Assembly (NCBI RefSeq): GCF_014529945.1
Contig: NZ_JACVFB010000003.1
Location: 1,116,001 to 1,180,000 of the forward strand
Direction of reading: 5' to 3'
Origin: Chitinophaga varians
GTDB taxonomy: Bacteria > Bacteroidota > Bacteroidia > Chitinophagales > Chitinophagaceae
DNA: 64,000 nucleotides
The stretch's first letter is position 1. Each line of letters begins with the position of its first letter. Positions 33,237 to 41,046 of the stretch are shown piece by piece. Under the pieces are notes generated by a model that was not told where the DNA came from, did not search any database, and saw only the letters and a program-made list of their open reading frames with translations. The position numbers and the translations under genes are program-made.

Positions 33237-33803
33237 TCAGAACTTCACCTGATTGAATAACTTACTGAAATTGGTGGGGGCTATGCCTAGGTAGGAAGCG
33301 ATGTACTTATGTGGCACCAGATGCAGCAGTTGCGGGCTTTTTCGGCAAAACTCGCGGTACCGTTCTTCTATGGTCATGGCACGCAGATTAATATGCAGGT
33401 CCACCATACCGGCTAACATGCCTTCAATCATCCGCCTGAAAAGTCTTTCTATTTCCCGGGACTGATCAAGCAGCTTTTGCAGCCGCTCATAGCTAAGACA
33501 TTCCATTTCACTGTCTGTCAAACAGGTAATAAAGTATTTAGAGGGCACCTGAAACGAGAAAGATTCAGCGATCGCACATAAGCCAGGGAAATAACTAAAG
33601 TCGATGACATAGGTTTTGTCGTCTGTATCAAAGTAAGCCATCTGTACCCCATTTTTAACGAAATATAGCTCCCGCTGGACTTGTCCGGGTACAACAATGG
33701 ACTCCCCTTTTTTAAAGGAACGAAGCTGTAGATTGTCAGTCAGCAGGTGGTAGTCTGCCAGACTGATATCATGAAATTGTCTGAAGTAGTGGTAGCGTTC
33801 CAT
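33237..33803 (-). CDS. Crp/Fnr family transcriptional regulator
   Basis: This 188-aa protein starts at ERYHYFRQF after the Met at 33803, chosen because a TATATTTG promoter box lies just upstream; the longer frame to 33953 would cross it. It has a cyclic-nucleotide-binding-like domain (LRSFKKGESIVVPGQVQRELYFVKNG) and a short C-terminal winged helix (KYIASYLGIAPTNFSKLF). This form is common in Bacteroidota. It may control the hydrolase gene downstream. Confidence 0.82.
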   Translation of the reverse strand: MERYHYFRQFHDISLADYHLLTDNLQLRSFKKGESIVVPGQVQRELYFVKNGVQMAYFDTDDKTYVIDFSYFPGLCAIAESFSFQVPSKYFITCLTDSEMECLSYERLQKLLDQSREIERLFRRMIEGMLAGMVDLHINLRAMTIEERYREFCRKSPQLLHLVPHKYIASYLGIAPTNFSKLFNQVKF

Positions 33804-33820
33804 AATATCCGGGCCTGGTC

Positions 33821-33828
33821 CAAATATA
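33821..33828 (-). promoter_or_regulatory. -7 box of the Crp-family gene
   Basis: The minus strand reads TATATTTG, fitting TAnnTTTG, 17 nt before the ATG at 33803. The rest of 33829-34095 holds no recognised feature. Confidence 0.55.
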
Positions 33829-34095
33829 GGTAAGGTTACATCACTGACCGTTATTGTACCCAAAAAATGCGTAGAATAATCCCAATTATTTCCGCAAATG
33901 GCCGTTTCACCTCTTTTTTCATGCCTTTTTCCACCATCAGCGATTTGTATCACTTTTACTCCCGTAAGTGCCAGTATACTCCCATCTACAGCGAATAATT
34001 TTGTGTTTTAAAGTTTCGATTTCATGCAGCGTGGTGTGCTGCCTGCCGGGCCGTGATGCCGGTAATCACCTCATTTTTTCTGCAACAGCCTGTTT

Positions 34096-34162
34096 ATCAC
34101 GATAGCCGCCCAATTGGAAAAACGGCGTAAATTTGTCTTCCTTAACAGACAGCTATCGTGAT
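34096..34162. promoter_or_regulatory. Inverted repeat flanking the WYL regulator promoter
   Basis: ATCACGATAGC (34096-34106) and GCTATCGTGAT (34152-34162) are a perfect 11-bp inverted pair 45 bp apart. Between them lies a TAAATTTG box (34128-34135). The right arm covers the start codon. This is the layout of autoregulation by a dimeric or looping repressor. Confidence 0.6.
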
Positions 34163-34874
34163 GGATAACAACGACTTAAAACGGCTTCCCAGATTAACTG
34201 CTATCCTTACACTACTGCAGACAAAGCGGCTGGTGACAGCCAGATCGCTCGCGGATAAGTTTGATGTTAACATCAGAACTATCTACCGCGATATCAAGGC
34301 ATTGGAGCAAGCAGGTGTTCCCATCTTAACCGAAGAAGGCAAAGGATATACCTTGATGGAAGGTTACAGCATGCCTCCCGTCATGTTTACGGAAAGTGAA
34401 GCCTATGCGTTGATCACTGTTGAACAGATAGTGCTAAAAAACAATGATACGTCCCTTGTCAGAGAATATTCCGAAGCCATCTCAAAAATCAGATCTATAC
34501 TAAAACATAGTATAAAAGATAAAACAGCACTCCTGGCAGAAAGGGTCCAATTTAGAAAAAACACATCCGGTGACTCGACCAGCAACTCCCTTTCCCTACT
34601 ACAAGGGGCACTGACCCATTTTAATCTCACAGACATACAATATACGGACGAGAACAATAAAGTTACCAGTCGGTTAATTGAACCGTTTGCCATATACAGC
34701 ACCCAGGGCAACTGGGTGCTTATTGCGTATTGCCGGATGAGAAAGGATTTCAGAGCATTCAGGTTGGATAGGATACTGGAACTGAAAATCACCGACAAAC
34801 ACTTCAAACCCCACCAGATCACTTTACAAACCTATTTTGACAACTGCCGTAAAAAATATTTTTCGGACCCATGA
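34158..34874 (+). CDS. HTH-WYL (YafY-like) transcriptional regulator
   Basis: This 238-aa protein has an N-terminal HTH_11 domain (TARSLADKFDVNIRTIYRDIKALEQAGVPI) and a WYL-type ligand domain (GNWVLIAYCRMRKDFRAFRLDRI). It can start at GTG 34158 or ATG 34161. Its promoter lies between two inverted half-sites. It probably controls the GyrI-like and DUF1801 genes downstream, though those have their own promoter. Confidence 0.88.
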   Translation: MMDNNDLKRLPRLTAILTLLQTKRLVTARSLADKFDVNIRTIYRDIKALEQAGVPILTEEGKGYTLMEGYSMPPVMFTESEAYALITVEQIVLKNNDTSLVREYSEAISKIRSILKHSIKDKTALLAERVQFRKNTSGDSTSNSLSLLQGALTHFNLTDIQYTDENNKVTSRLIEPFAIYSTQGNWVLIAYCRMRKDFRAFRLDRILELKITDKHFKPHQITLQTYFDNCRKKYFSDP

Positions 34875-34898
34875 CATACGGCTGTCGCACCCCCTATC

Positions 34899-34906
34899 TA
34901 GTTTTG
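34899..34906 (+). promoter_or_regulatory. -7 box of the GyrI-like gene
   Basis: TAGTTTTG fits TAnnTTTG. It lies 15 nt before the ATG at 34921 and supports that start over the longer frame from 34837. Confidence 0.55.
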
Positions 34907-34920
34907 TATCACAACAAAAG

Positions 34921-35388
34921 ATGATCGACATGGAAAAAATGGAGCAATTCGCCATCATCGGTATTGCGGTGAGAACAACCAATGAAAACGAACAGGCCAC
35001 GCAAGACATCCCAGCGCTGTGGAACAGGTTCTTCTCAGAGAAAGTGGCTGAACATATACCCGGCAAAACAGACGATACTGTTTACTGCGTATATACAGAT
35101 TATGAAAAGGACCATACCCAACCATACACGGTTATCCTCGGTTGCCGCGTGCCTGACCTCGACCATATCCCTGATGGCATGACAGGCAAAATGATCCCCG
35201 CGGCCACTTACTCCAAACACACCGCAAAGGGCAACCTTGCAGAGAACGTGATCTACCACGAATGGATAAAGATCATTCAGGCCGGGTTACCCCGTACCTT
35301 CACAGCTGACTTCGAAGTGTATGGCGAGAAAGCCATGAATCCGGCAGCTGTTGAAGTAGATATATTCATAGCAGTCAAACAACCATGA
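34921..35388 (+). CDS. GyrI-like effector-binding domain protein
   Basis: This 155-aa stand-alone domain has EQFAIIGIAVRTTNENEQATQDIPALWNRFFSE at the start. CVYTDYEKDHTQPYTVILGCRV lies in the middle and ADFEVYGEKAMNPAAVEVDIFIAV at the end, typical of AraC-effector/GyrI-like small-molecule binders. The start could also be the ATG at 34930. It overlaps the next gene by ATGA. Confidence 0.8.
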   Translation: MIDMEKMEQFAIIGIAVRTTNENEQATQDIPALWNRFFSEKVAEHIPGKTDDTVYCVYTDYEKDHTQPYTVILGCRVPDLDHIPDGMTGKMIPAATYSKHTAKGNLAENVIYHEWIKIIQAGLPRTFTADFEVYGEKAMNPAAVEVDIFIAVKQP

Positions 35389-35759
35389 AAGCAATAGACA
35401 GTTTTTACCTCCGGCAGGATGAAGCCACCAGGGAAATTTTTCTGGCCTTGAAAGATATTATCTTGTCGGTGGATGAGGAGATCGTGAACGAGCTAAAATA
35501 TGGCATGCCGTTTTTTTGTTTCAGGGGCAGAATGTTCTGCTATTTATGGACACACAAAAAACACCTGCAGCCCTATATCGGCATTGTGGAAGGCAAACAC
35601 TTCTCCCAATCCTGGCTGGAGCAGGAAAAGCGCTCCAGGATGAAAATAATGCTGCTCGACCCAACCAAAGACCTGCCTGTCAACAGAATTAAAGCCATCG
35701 TCCGACAGGCTATAAACCTATATAAAACCGGTGTTATCGCCACTAAGGGCCGCTCTTAA
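35385..35759 (+). CDS. DUF1801 domain protein
   Basis: This 124-aa protein has LKDIILSVDEEIVNELKYGMPFF and FCYLWTHKKHLQPYIGIVEG, which are DUF1801 (YdhG-like) features. Its start overlaps the stop of the GyrI-like gene by 4 bp, so the two are coupled. Biochemical role unknown. Confidence 0.82.
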   Translation: MKAIDSFYLRQDEATREIFLALKDIILSVDEEIVNELKYGMPFFCFRGRMFCYLWTHKKHLQPYIGIVEGKHFSQSWLEQEKRSRMKIMLLDPTKDLPVNRIKAIVRQAINLYKTGVIATKGRS

Positions 35760-35776
35760 GGAGCAGCCCTTTTTTA
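35744..35776 (+). terminator. Terminator overlapping the DUF1801 stop codon
   Basis: AAGGGC-C-GCTC pairs with GAGC-A-GCCCTT around TTAAG, followed by T's. The stop codon lies in the loop. Confidence 0.7.
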
Positions 35777-35825
35777 CCCATGGCAAGAGGCGCTATTTTT
35801 TGTAACTTCGTTGCAAATTTTGACT

Positions 35826-36452
35826 ATGCAACAGGAACCCGGGAAACCTGAATTTTGGGAAGCCGCTTTTATTGAAAAGCAGGAGATGTGGGGGTTTGAG
35901 CCATCCAACTCCGCCATCCTCACGAAGGATTTTTTTGTTGAAAAAGGTATCAAAAACGTCCTTATTCCCGGAATGGGCTACGGCCGCAACGCCCGTATCT
36001 TCAGGGACAACGGCATGGCCGTCACCGGCATTGAGATATCCCAAACCGCCATCGACATGGCGCAGAAACATTACGGTACTGACATGCCTATCTATCATGG
36101 GTCTGTGACTGACATGCCCTTCGACGATAAAAAATATGATGGGATATTCTGCTATGCACTGATTCACTTACTGGACGACAGCGAAAGAATAAAACTTATC
36201 CGTGACTGCTACAGTCAGCTGTCATCCGGCGGCTTCATGGTTTTCACGATGATTTCAAAAGCAGCAGCCACTTATGGCCAGGGTACGCTCATCAGTAAAG
36301 ACCGCTATGAAATGTTCGGTGGCGTCAGCATGTTTTTCTATGACCAGGCGTCTATTCATGCTGAATTCGGGCAGACAGGATTGTTTGAGATCACCGAGGT
36401 GACTGAAAACTATCCGATGTTTTTGGTGAAATGCAGAAAGGAAGGGAGGTAA
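35826..36452 (+). CDS. Class I SAM-dependent methyltransferase
   Basis: This 208-aa enzyme (start at ATG 35826; a TTG at 35811 is also in frame) has KNVLIPGMGYGRNARIFRDNG as the SAM-binding motif I, VTGIEIS as motif II and YDGIFCYALIHLL as the central strand. It is close to thiopurine/tellurite-type small methyltransferases. Substrate unknown. Confidence 0.82.
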   Translation: MQQEPGKPEFWEAAFIEKQEMWGFEPSNSAILTKDFFVEKGIKNVLIPGMGYGRNARIFRDNGMAVTGIEISQTAIDMAQKHYGTDMPIYHGSVTDMPFDDKKYDGIFCYALIHLLDDSERIKLIRDCYSQLSSGGFMVFTMISKAAATYGQGTLISKDRYEMFGGVSMFFYDQASIHAEFGQTGLFEITEVTENYPMFLVKCRKEGR

Positions 36453-36459
36453 CAAGACC

Positions 36460-36909
36460 TTATACGCCAAACTGCCTCAGGTGATGATCGGCATGTTTAT
36501 ATGCAAAAACACCAATTTGTTCTCTGGTCATTTTACCAAAAAAATCGTGGATGAATGCGGGATTTGAATAGTGTTCGCATTCTGCGATCAGCTTCATCCA
36601 TATTTTTTTCTGCATCTCCACATCGCCACCGGTTTGTTTTACGGCCTGTTTGCCTGCCGGCATATTCTTCTGCATGGGCCTATCGTCTTTGGTATTACTT
36701 TTCAGCGCTATTTTCCCGAATATTCTGCCCAGCCATTCCTGTTTATAGGAAGGATTGTTTTTTCCCATGATCCATTCAAACCAGATGGTGCAGTGTTTGG
36801 TCATCTGCCAGACATTCATTTTACCCCATTGCGCCCTGCTATGCTCGTTGAGCGAATTAATTCTGTTGATTAATTCAGTCCTCGTTGGGTGATCAAATAT
36901 TGTCTTCAT
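36460..36909 (-). CDS. DUF1569 / DinB-like protein
   Basis: This 149-aa four-helix protein starts at KTIFDHPTRTEL after the Met at 36909. It has QWGKMNVWQMTKHCTIWFEWIMG and the C-terminal HADHHLRQFG, metal-binding His positions of the DinB superfamily. It overlaps the upstream VOC gene by 17 bp. Confidence 0.78.
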   Translation of the reverse strand: MKTIFDHPTRTELINRINSLNEHSRAQWGKMNVWQMTKHCTIWFEWIMGKNNPSYKQEWLGRIFGKIALKSNTKDDRPMQKNMPAGKQAVKQTGGDVEMQKKIWMKLIAECEHYSNPAFIHDFFGKMTREQIGVFAYKHADHHLRQFGV

Positions 36910-37327
36910 GGCTAAAATTATTGATGGCCTGTAATGAAAAGTAGTTTCCCGAATCATCCTTAAAGAGGGCTTCCGTGCCATAAAACTCTTTGGTGGGCGG
37001 CTTCAGGAACTCTACTCCTTTGGATTTCAGTTCTTCATAGGTGGCAAAAATATCTTTACAGGTGAGTACGCCACAGCCAAATACCCCTTGTTTGATCAGT
37101 GTGATCAGCATATCCGCTGTTTCCTGCGGGAACATTTTACTCACTTTCACCGGGAAAAGGACCAGTTGCAGATCGGGTTGCTCCGGCGGCGATACGGTGA
37201 GCCAGCGGGTATCCGGTCCCATAGGGATGTCATCGATCAGCTTAAATCCCAGTTTGTTAACATAAAAATCGTAGGCACTGTCCTGATCCAGTACATGAAT
37301 GTTGGTGACGGTCATTTTAGTAATCAT
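36893..37327 (-). CDS. VOC family protein (glyoxalase/bleomycin resistance fold)
   Basis: This 144-aa protein starts ITKMTVTNIHVLDQDSAYDFYVNKLGFKL, a typical first beta-alpha-beta module. The second module ends in FKDDSGNYFSLQ with a metal-ligand-type position. Length and folds fit a single VOC domain. Coupled to the DinB-like gene by overlap. Confidence 0.85.
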   Translation of the reverse strand: MITKMTVTNIHVLDQDSAYDFYVNKLGFKLIDDIPMGPDTRWLTVSPPEQPDLQLVLFPVKVSKMFPQETADMLITLIKQGVFGCGVLTCKDIFATYEELKSKGVEFLKPPTKEFYGTEALFKDDSGNYFSLQAINNFSHEDNI

Positions 37328-37392
37328 AGTCTTCGTTTTTGTTACTGAAACAAAGATCCACAACTACTTAAATATTCACCTCTTCAAAATTG

Positions 37393-37857
37393 CTATTTTT
37401 CCAGCCAGCCATGTTGGTAGGCATAACAGGAAGGGACAAACGCCAGGGGCTTCTCGCTGATTTTCTTTTTCATTTCTTTATGGCGGGCGGCGTAGGAAGA
37501 CGGGGATTCTCCGACTATTTTCTTGAAAAGACCGCTAAAGGTGGTCAGGCTCTGGAAACCTACCGAAAAACAGGCTTCCGCAACGGTTTTATCTTCTCTC
37601 AATAACTGCTGTGCTTTCTCTATCCTTACCGATTTGAGATATTGGTGGGGAGTTTTTCCATAGGCTGATTTAAAAAGCCGGATAAAGTGAAAACGGGAGA
37701 AATAGGCTTCATCCGCTATGTTTTCCAGATCGATTTCATCTGCATAGTTATTGTCAATAAACAACTTGGCCTGTACAATACGAATATACAGGTACACCCT
37801 CGGATACTCCGGCGTGATTATTTCCTTGTCATCTCTATTTTTATCGGCATTACTCAT
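37393..37857 (-). CDS. AraC-family regulator, HTH domain only
   Basis: This 154-aa protein is essentially the two-helix-turn-helix AraC domain: DLENIADEAYFSRFHFIRLFKSAYGKTPHQYL and TVAEACFSVGFQSLTTFSGLFKKIVGESPSSY. No ligand domain is present. It starts at the ATG at 37857. It lies upstream of the VOC/DinB-like pair on the same strand and may regulate it. Confidence 0.85.
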   Translation of the reverse strand: MSNADKNRDDKEIITPEYPRVYLYIRIVQAKLFIDNNYADEIDLENIADEAYFSRFHFIRLFKSAYGKTPHQYLKSVRIEKAQQLLREDKTVAEACFSVGFQSLTTFSGLFKKIVGESPSSYAARHKEMKKKISEKPLAFVPSCYAYQHGWLEK

Positions 37858-37902
37858 AACGTTCACAGCTATCCGAATATACAACAATACCGCGATATGG
37901 CC

Positions 37903-38712
37903 TTAACTTATCAGCTTTGACGGCGCCACGCCGTACATCTTCTTAAAGGCAAAAGAAAAATGCGATAAGTCTTCAAACCCGGTTTCCAGGTACACATCAG
38001 ACGGTGCTTTTCCTTTCTCCCTGATCAGGAAATGCGCTTCCTGCAAGCGTCTTTGCAGTAACCAGCGACTGGGGGAAGTATGAAAGATATGCTCGAAATC
38101 ACGTTTAAAAGTAGCAAGGCTGCGTCCGGTAAGATAGGCGAAACGTTTCAGCTGCACATTAAAGTGAAAGTTTCTGTTCATAAATTCTTCCAGATCGATT
38201 TTACCCGGTTCCCTGAAATCGAACAGGATATCCTTCAGCTCCGGTTGTGCCTGTAACAGGACCATGATAGCCTCGCGTTGTTTGAGCTGTTGCAGGTTAT
38301 CATTGATCAGCTGGTCTCCCTGTACATAGGGAAGCAGCGAGTCCATCAAACTTTTACATAGCGGTTGATGCTGTAGCCTTATAACAGCCTCTCCTTCTGA
38401 GTTTCCGGCTGCTGCCGCATGGTAACCATATTCCAGGCTAAAATTTTTCAGTGTTTCCTGGTCCAGATAAATGGAGATGGTCTTAAAAATCCCGTCCAGC
38501 GGCTCTTTTAAAAATTTCACCAGTTGATTACGTTTGATCAGCCGCAGATCACCTTCGTTAAAAACATAGGTTTTATCGGCGTTATTCAGCGTTAGTCTGC
38601 CGGCTACCTGGTAACTCAACACATGGTCTGGTACAAACTGCTCCCCGTCCCGGTTACGCGCGTAATAACAGGAATAGGCGATACGTGATGGATTGTTCTT
38701 CAGTTCAGTCAT
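37903..38712 (-). CDS. AraC-family transcriptional regulator
   Basis: This 269-aa protein has an N-terminal cupin-type sensor (YQVAGRLTLNNADKTYVFNEGDLRLIKRNQ) and a C-terminal AraC HTH (LKRFAYLTGRSLATFKRDFEHIFHTSPSRWL, SDVYLETGFEDLSHFSFAFKKMYGVAPSKL). The SDR gene on the same strand ends 55 bp upstream of this gene's start. This group often controls neighbouring oxidoreductases. Confidence 0.88.
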   Translation of the reverse strand: MTELKNNPSRIAYSCYYARNRDGEQFVPDHVLSYQVAGRLTLNNADKTYVFNEGDLRLIKRNQLVKFLKEPLDGIFKTISIYLDQETLKNFSLEYGYHAAAAGNSEGEAVIRLQHQPLCKSLMDSLLPYVQGDQLINDNLQQLKQREAIMVLLQAQPELKDILFDFREPGKIDLEEFMNRNFHFNVQLKRFAYLTGRSLATFKRDFEHIFHTSPSRWLLQRRLQEAHFLIREKGKAPSDVYLETGFEDLSHFSFAFKKMYGVAPSKLIS

Positions 38713-38724
38713 CGTCTAAAATTA

Positions 38725-38757
38725 CAAAAAGCAGACGGCATGTTGATACCGTCTGCT
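38725..38757 (-). terminator. SDR gene terminator
   Basis: AGCAGACGG (38730-38738) and CCGTCTGCT (38749-38757) form a perfect 9-bp stem with an A-run that reads as U's on the minus strand. Confidence 0.8.
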
Positions 38758-38767
38758 TCGTTCGTTA

Positions 38768-39658
38768 TTAAGCTTTGCGTTGTACTTCTTCGGTGACCCA
38801 CTTGCTTACGGGTGTGTCGAGGAATGCAGCGGCCTCTTCGTGGTCGGTGGACAGGCTTACCGGCAGCCATGCTTCCATTTCGGCCTGTCGTGCTTTGTCG
38901 GCATTCTTCAGCAGAGCGATCGCTTCGCTGCCCAGTACCAGGTGCACGGGTGGCGTAGGATGTTGCGCCAGCGCTACCATGGCTTTGGCCGCCTTCGCGG
39001 GGTCACCTACCGCTACAAATTTTCCTTCTTTGAAATAGGCGATGCGCTGGCTGACCGTTTCATAGGCCGCTATTTCGGGGGCGTAGGTCATAGAGGCGCC
39101 GGCCCAATCCGTGCGGAAACCGCCCGGCTCTACGCTGGTCACATAAATGCCCAGTGGTCCTGCTTCTTTGGCCAATGCTTCCGTGAAGCCACTGAGGCCG
39201 AACTTAGCCGCCTGGTACATGGTAAGGCCTGCATTGCCTACCCGGCCACCAATAGAACTGATCTGTAATATCCGGCCACCGCCCTGTTTACGCATATAAG
39301 GCAACACCGCCCGGGTGATTTCAATCGGCGCATACAGGTTCGTTTCCAGCTGGCTGCGCACCTGTTCTTCCGTATAAGCTTCTGCGGCGCCGATGATACC
39401 AAAGCCGGCATTGTTCACCAGCACGTCGATACGGCCGAAATGCTGCACCGCTGTGGCCACTACCTGTGGTACTTGTTTATAGTCGGTGACGTCCAGCGCC
39501 AGCGGTAACAGCTGATCGCCGTACTGCTGTACCAGCTCATCCAATTGACTAATATTACGCGCCGTAGCGGCGACTTTATCGCCGTTTTGTAACACGGCTT
39601 CTGTGAGGCTCCGGCCCAGTCCGCGGGAACTGCCGGTGATAAACCATACTTTTTCCAT
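38768..39658 (-). CDS. SDR-family NAD(P)-dependent oxidoreductase
   Basis: This 296-aa Rossmann-fold enzyme has the cofactor motif TGSSRGLG at residues 8-15, NNAG at 82-85, a catalytic Ser near 134 and the YxxxK pair Y148/K152, followed by EPGGFRTDW. It is the classical short-chain type that acts on ketone/alcohol pairs. Substrate unknown. It has its own promoter and terminator. Confidence 0.92.
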   Translation of the reverse strand: MEKVWFITGSSRGLGRSLTEAVLQNGDKVAATARNISQLDELVQQYGDQLLPLALDVTDYKQVPQVVATAVQHFGRIDVLVNNAGFGIIGAAEAYTEEQVRSQLETNLYAPIEITRAVLPYMRKQGGGRILQISSIGGRVGNAGLTMYQAAKFGLSGFTEALAKEAGPLGIYVTSVEPGGFRTDWAGASMTYAPEIAAYETVSQRIAYFKEGKFVAVGDPAKAAKAMVALAQHPTPPVHLVLGSEAIALLKNADKARQAEMEAWLPVSLSTDHEEAAAFLDTPVSKWVTEEVQRKA

Positions 39659-39681
39659 TTTGCTGATTTTTTATGATACCT

Positions 39682-39689
39682 CAAAGGTA
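39682..39689 (-). promoter_or_regulatory. -7 box of the SDR gene
   Basis: The minus strand reads TACCTTTG, fitting TAnnTTTG, 23 nt before the ATG. No clear -33 box. Confidence 0.5.
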
Positions 39690-39753
39690 CACCGGGAGTA
39701 AGCCCGCAGCTTTGTTGTATGGCTCAAAGATGGTTTGTTGAAAAGCTCACTCT

Positions 39754-40443
39754 TTAGCGACTTAATACATAATAAGCGTCCACCGCTTCCTGTCCGGTAT
39801 AATTAGGGCCGGCCTGGTCATCCGCTCCCTGATATTTGACCTCGAAACTAACGTCTCTGGGGCCTTCGCAGCGGATGATTCTTCTTCTGCCGTCATAGGA
39901 GATATTATGCCCGGCGAATACTTTTTTGAGGTACTGATGCTGAGGGTCGTCGGCAATACGAATGCTTTTCAGGTCGAGATTAGCGAGGAATATACCATCA
40001 CTTTTGATGGCCTTCAGGATGGCGGCCAGTACATGGAGTTTATCTCCCACATAATGCAGCCCATGCACACAGGTAACGAGGTCGTATTGCTCATCGCTGG
40101 TCCAGTTATCCAGCGAACGGGTTTCAAACTGCAGACAATGAATATCAGGCGGTATAAGCTGGAACTGGTCCACCAGATCAATGCCTTTCAGCCGGATGTT
40201 TTCCTGCTGATGGTTGACCGCCGCCTCCCGGGCGTATTGCAGCAAGGCATTGCCTTCACCACAGCAGAGGTCCAGCCAGGTAGCCTGACCATGTTGCTGC
40301 AGACGGCCATTCAACCAGTTTTCCGGTTTTAAGTGCAGTTCTTTTTCATAGCTGTTGATACCGCTGGCCTGTCGCTTCCGGTTCATCCGGTTGTTGGCTA
40401 CTACCGGCGACCAGAGGAGGGCTGATGATGACAGTAATTTCAT
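39754..40443 (-). CDS. Class I SAM-dependent methyltransferase
   Basis: This 229-aa enzyme has ATWLDLCCGEGNALLQYARE as SAM motif I near residue 54, LKGIDLVDQF as motif II, and YDLVTCVHGLHYVGDKLHVLAAILKAIKSDGIFL. The N-terminus (LLSSSALLWSPVVANNRMNRKR) is basic; translation might instead begin at the Met at residue 20. Substrate unknown. Confidence 0.82.
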   Translation of the reverse strand: MKLLSSSALLWSPVVANNRMNRKRQASGINSYEKELHLKPENWLNGRLQQHGQATWLDLCCGEGNALLQYAREAAVNHQQENIRLKGIDLVDQFQLIPPDIHCLQFETRSLDNWTSDEQYDLVTCVHGLHYVGDKLHVLAAILKAIKSDGIFLANLDLKSIRIADDPQHQYLKKVFAGHNISYDGRRRIIRCEGPRDVSFEVKYQGADDQAGPNYTGQEAVDAYYVLSR

Positions 40444-40567
40444 GTGATGTAATGTATAAAAAATATCGCTACAAAATTCTAAAAATCATTGTATTAAAAT
40501 TTATTAAAACGGCCTGTAGACGGCCTGTGAGCGGAGAACGGGAGTGACAAAATTTCAAGCCGGCGGT

Positions 40568-40592
40568 TGTCATTTTTTCAAAAAAAATGACA
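40568..40592. promoter_or_regulatory. TGTCA/TGACA dyad upstream of groES
   Basis: TGTCATTTTTT and AAAAAATGACA (40568-40578, 40582-40592) form a perfect 11-bp inverted repeat with spacer CAA. A further TGACAAAAT lies at 40553. No CIRCE element (TTAGCACTC-N9-GAGTGCTAA) is present. Candidate heat-shock operator or activator site. Confidence 0.55.
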
Positions 40593-40613
40593 AAATGTAA
40601 TCTCTTTTTTTGG

Positions 40614-40629
40614 TGGCACGCAGCTTGAA
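40614..40629 (+). promoter_or_regulatory. Sigma54-like promoter of groES-groEL
   Basis: TGGCACG-CAGC-TTGAA matches the -24/-12 consensus TGGCACG-N4-TTGCW with correct spacing. The -12 GC is GA here. Transcription would start near 40640, about 80 nt before groES. Confidence 0.45.
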
Positions 40630-40719
40630 AAGCCTTTTTTTAAAGCAAGCACCGTCAAGATTGCGAGACCTTCATCACGTGACTTTGTGTTTAACCTTAA
40701 ATTCAAAATCATAAGAACT

Positions 40720-41001
40720 ATGGCAAACAATTTAACGGCCACCCCCCTTCATGACAGGGTCATCATCAGGCCTGCACAAACAGAAGAAAAAACCAGTGGC
40801 GGTATCATTATCCCCGATACAGCCAAAGAGAAACCACAACGCGGCGTAATTGTAGCCACCGGTCCGGGAAAAAAAGATGAACCGGTAACCGTTAAGGCTG
40901 GCGACACTGTTCTTTACGGCAAGTATGCCGGTACGGAAGTTCGCATCGGCAACGAGGATTTACTGATCATGCGCGAGTCTGATATCCTTGCAATTATTTA
41001 A
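40720..41001 (+). CDS. groS: Co-chaperonin GroES
   Basis: This 93-aa protein starts ANNLTATPLHDRVIIRP and carries the mobile loop (EEKTSGGIIIPDTAKEKPQ) that docks on GroEL. It forms the heptameric lid of the folding chamber. The ATG at 40720 gives the usual length; the upstream frame start at 40687 only adds an atypical extension. groEL begins 45 bp downstream. Confidence 0.97.
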   Translation: MANNLTATPLHDRVIIRPAQTEEKTSGGIIIPDTAKEKPQRGVIVATGPGKKDEPVTVKAGDTVLYGKYAGTEVRIGNEDLLIMRESDILAII

Positions 41002-41046
41002 TCTGTCTTTCTCTGAACGCTTTCATTTAAAAAAAAGAACAATCCT

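Noticed and set aside
40444..40719. CIRCE element before groES
   Set aside because: I looked for TTAGCACTC-N9-GAGTGCTAA and found none; only the TGTCA dyad and TGGCACG site are there.
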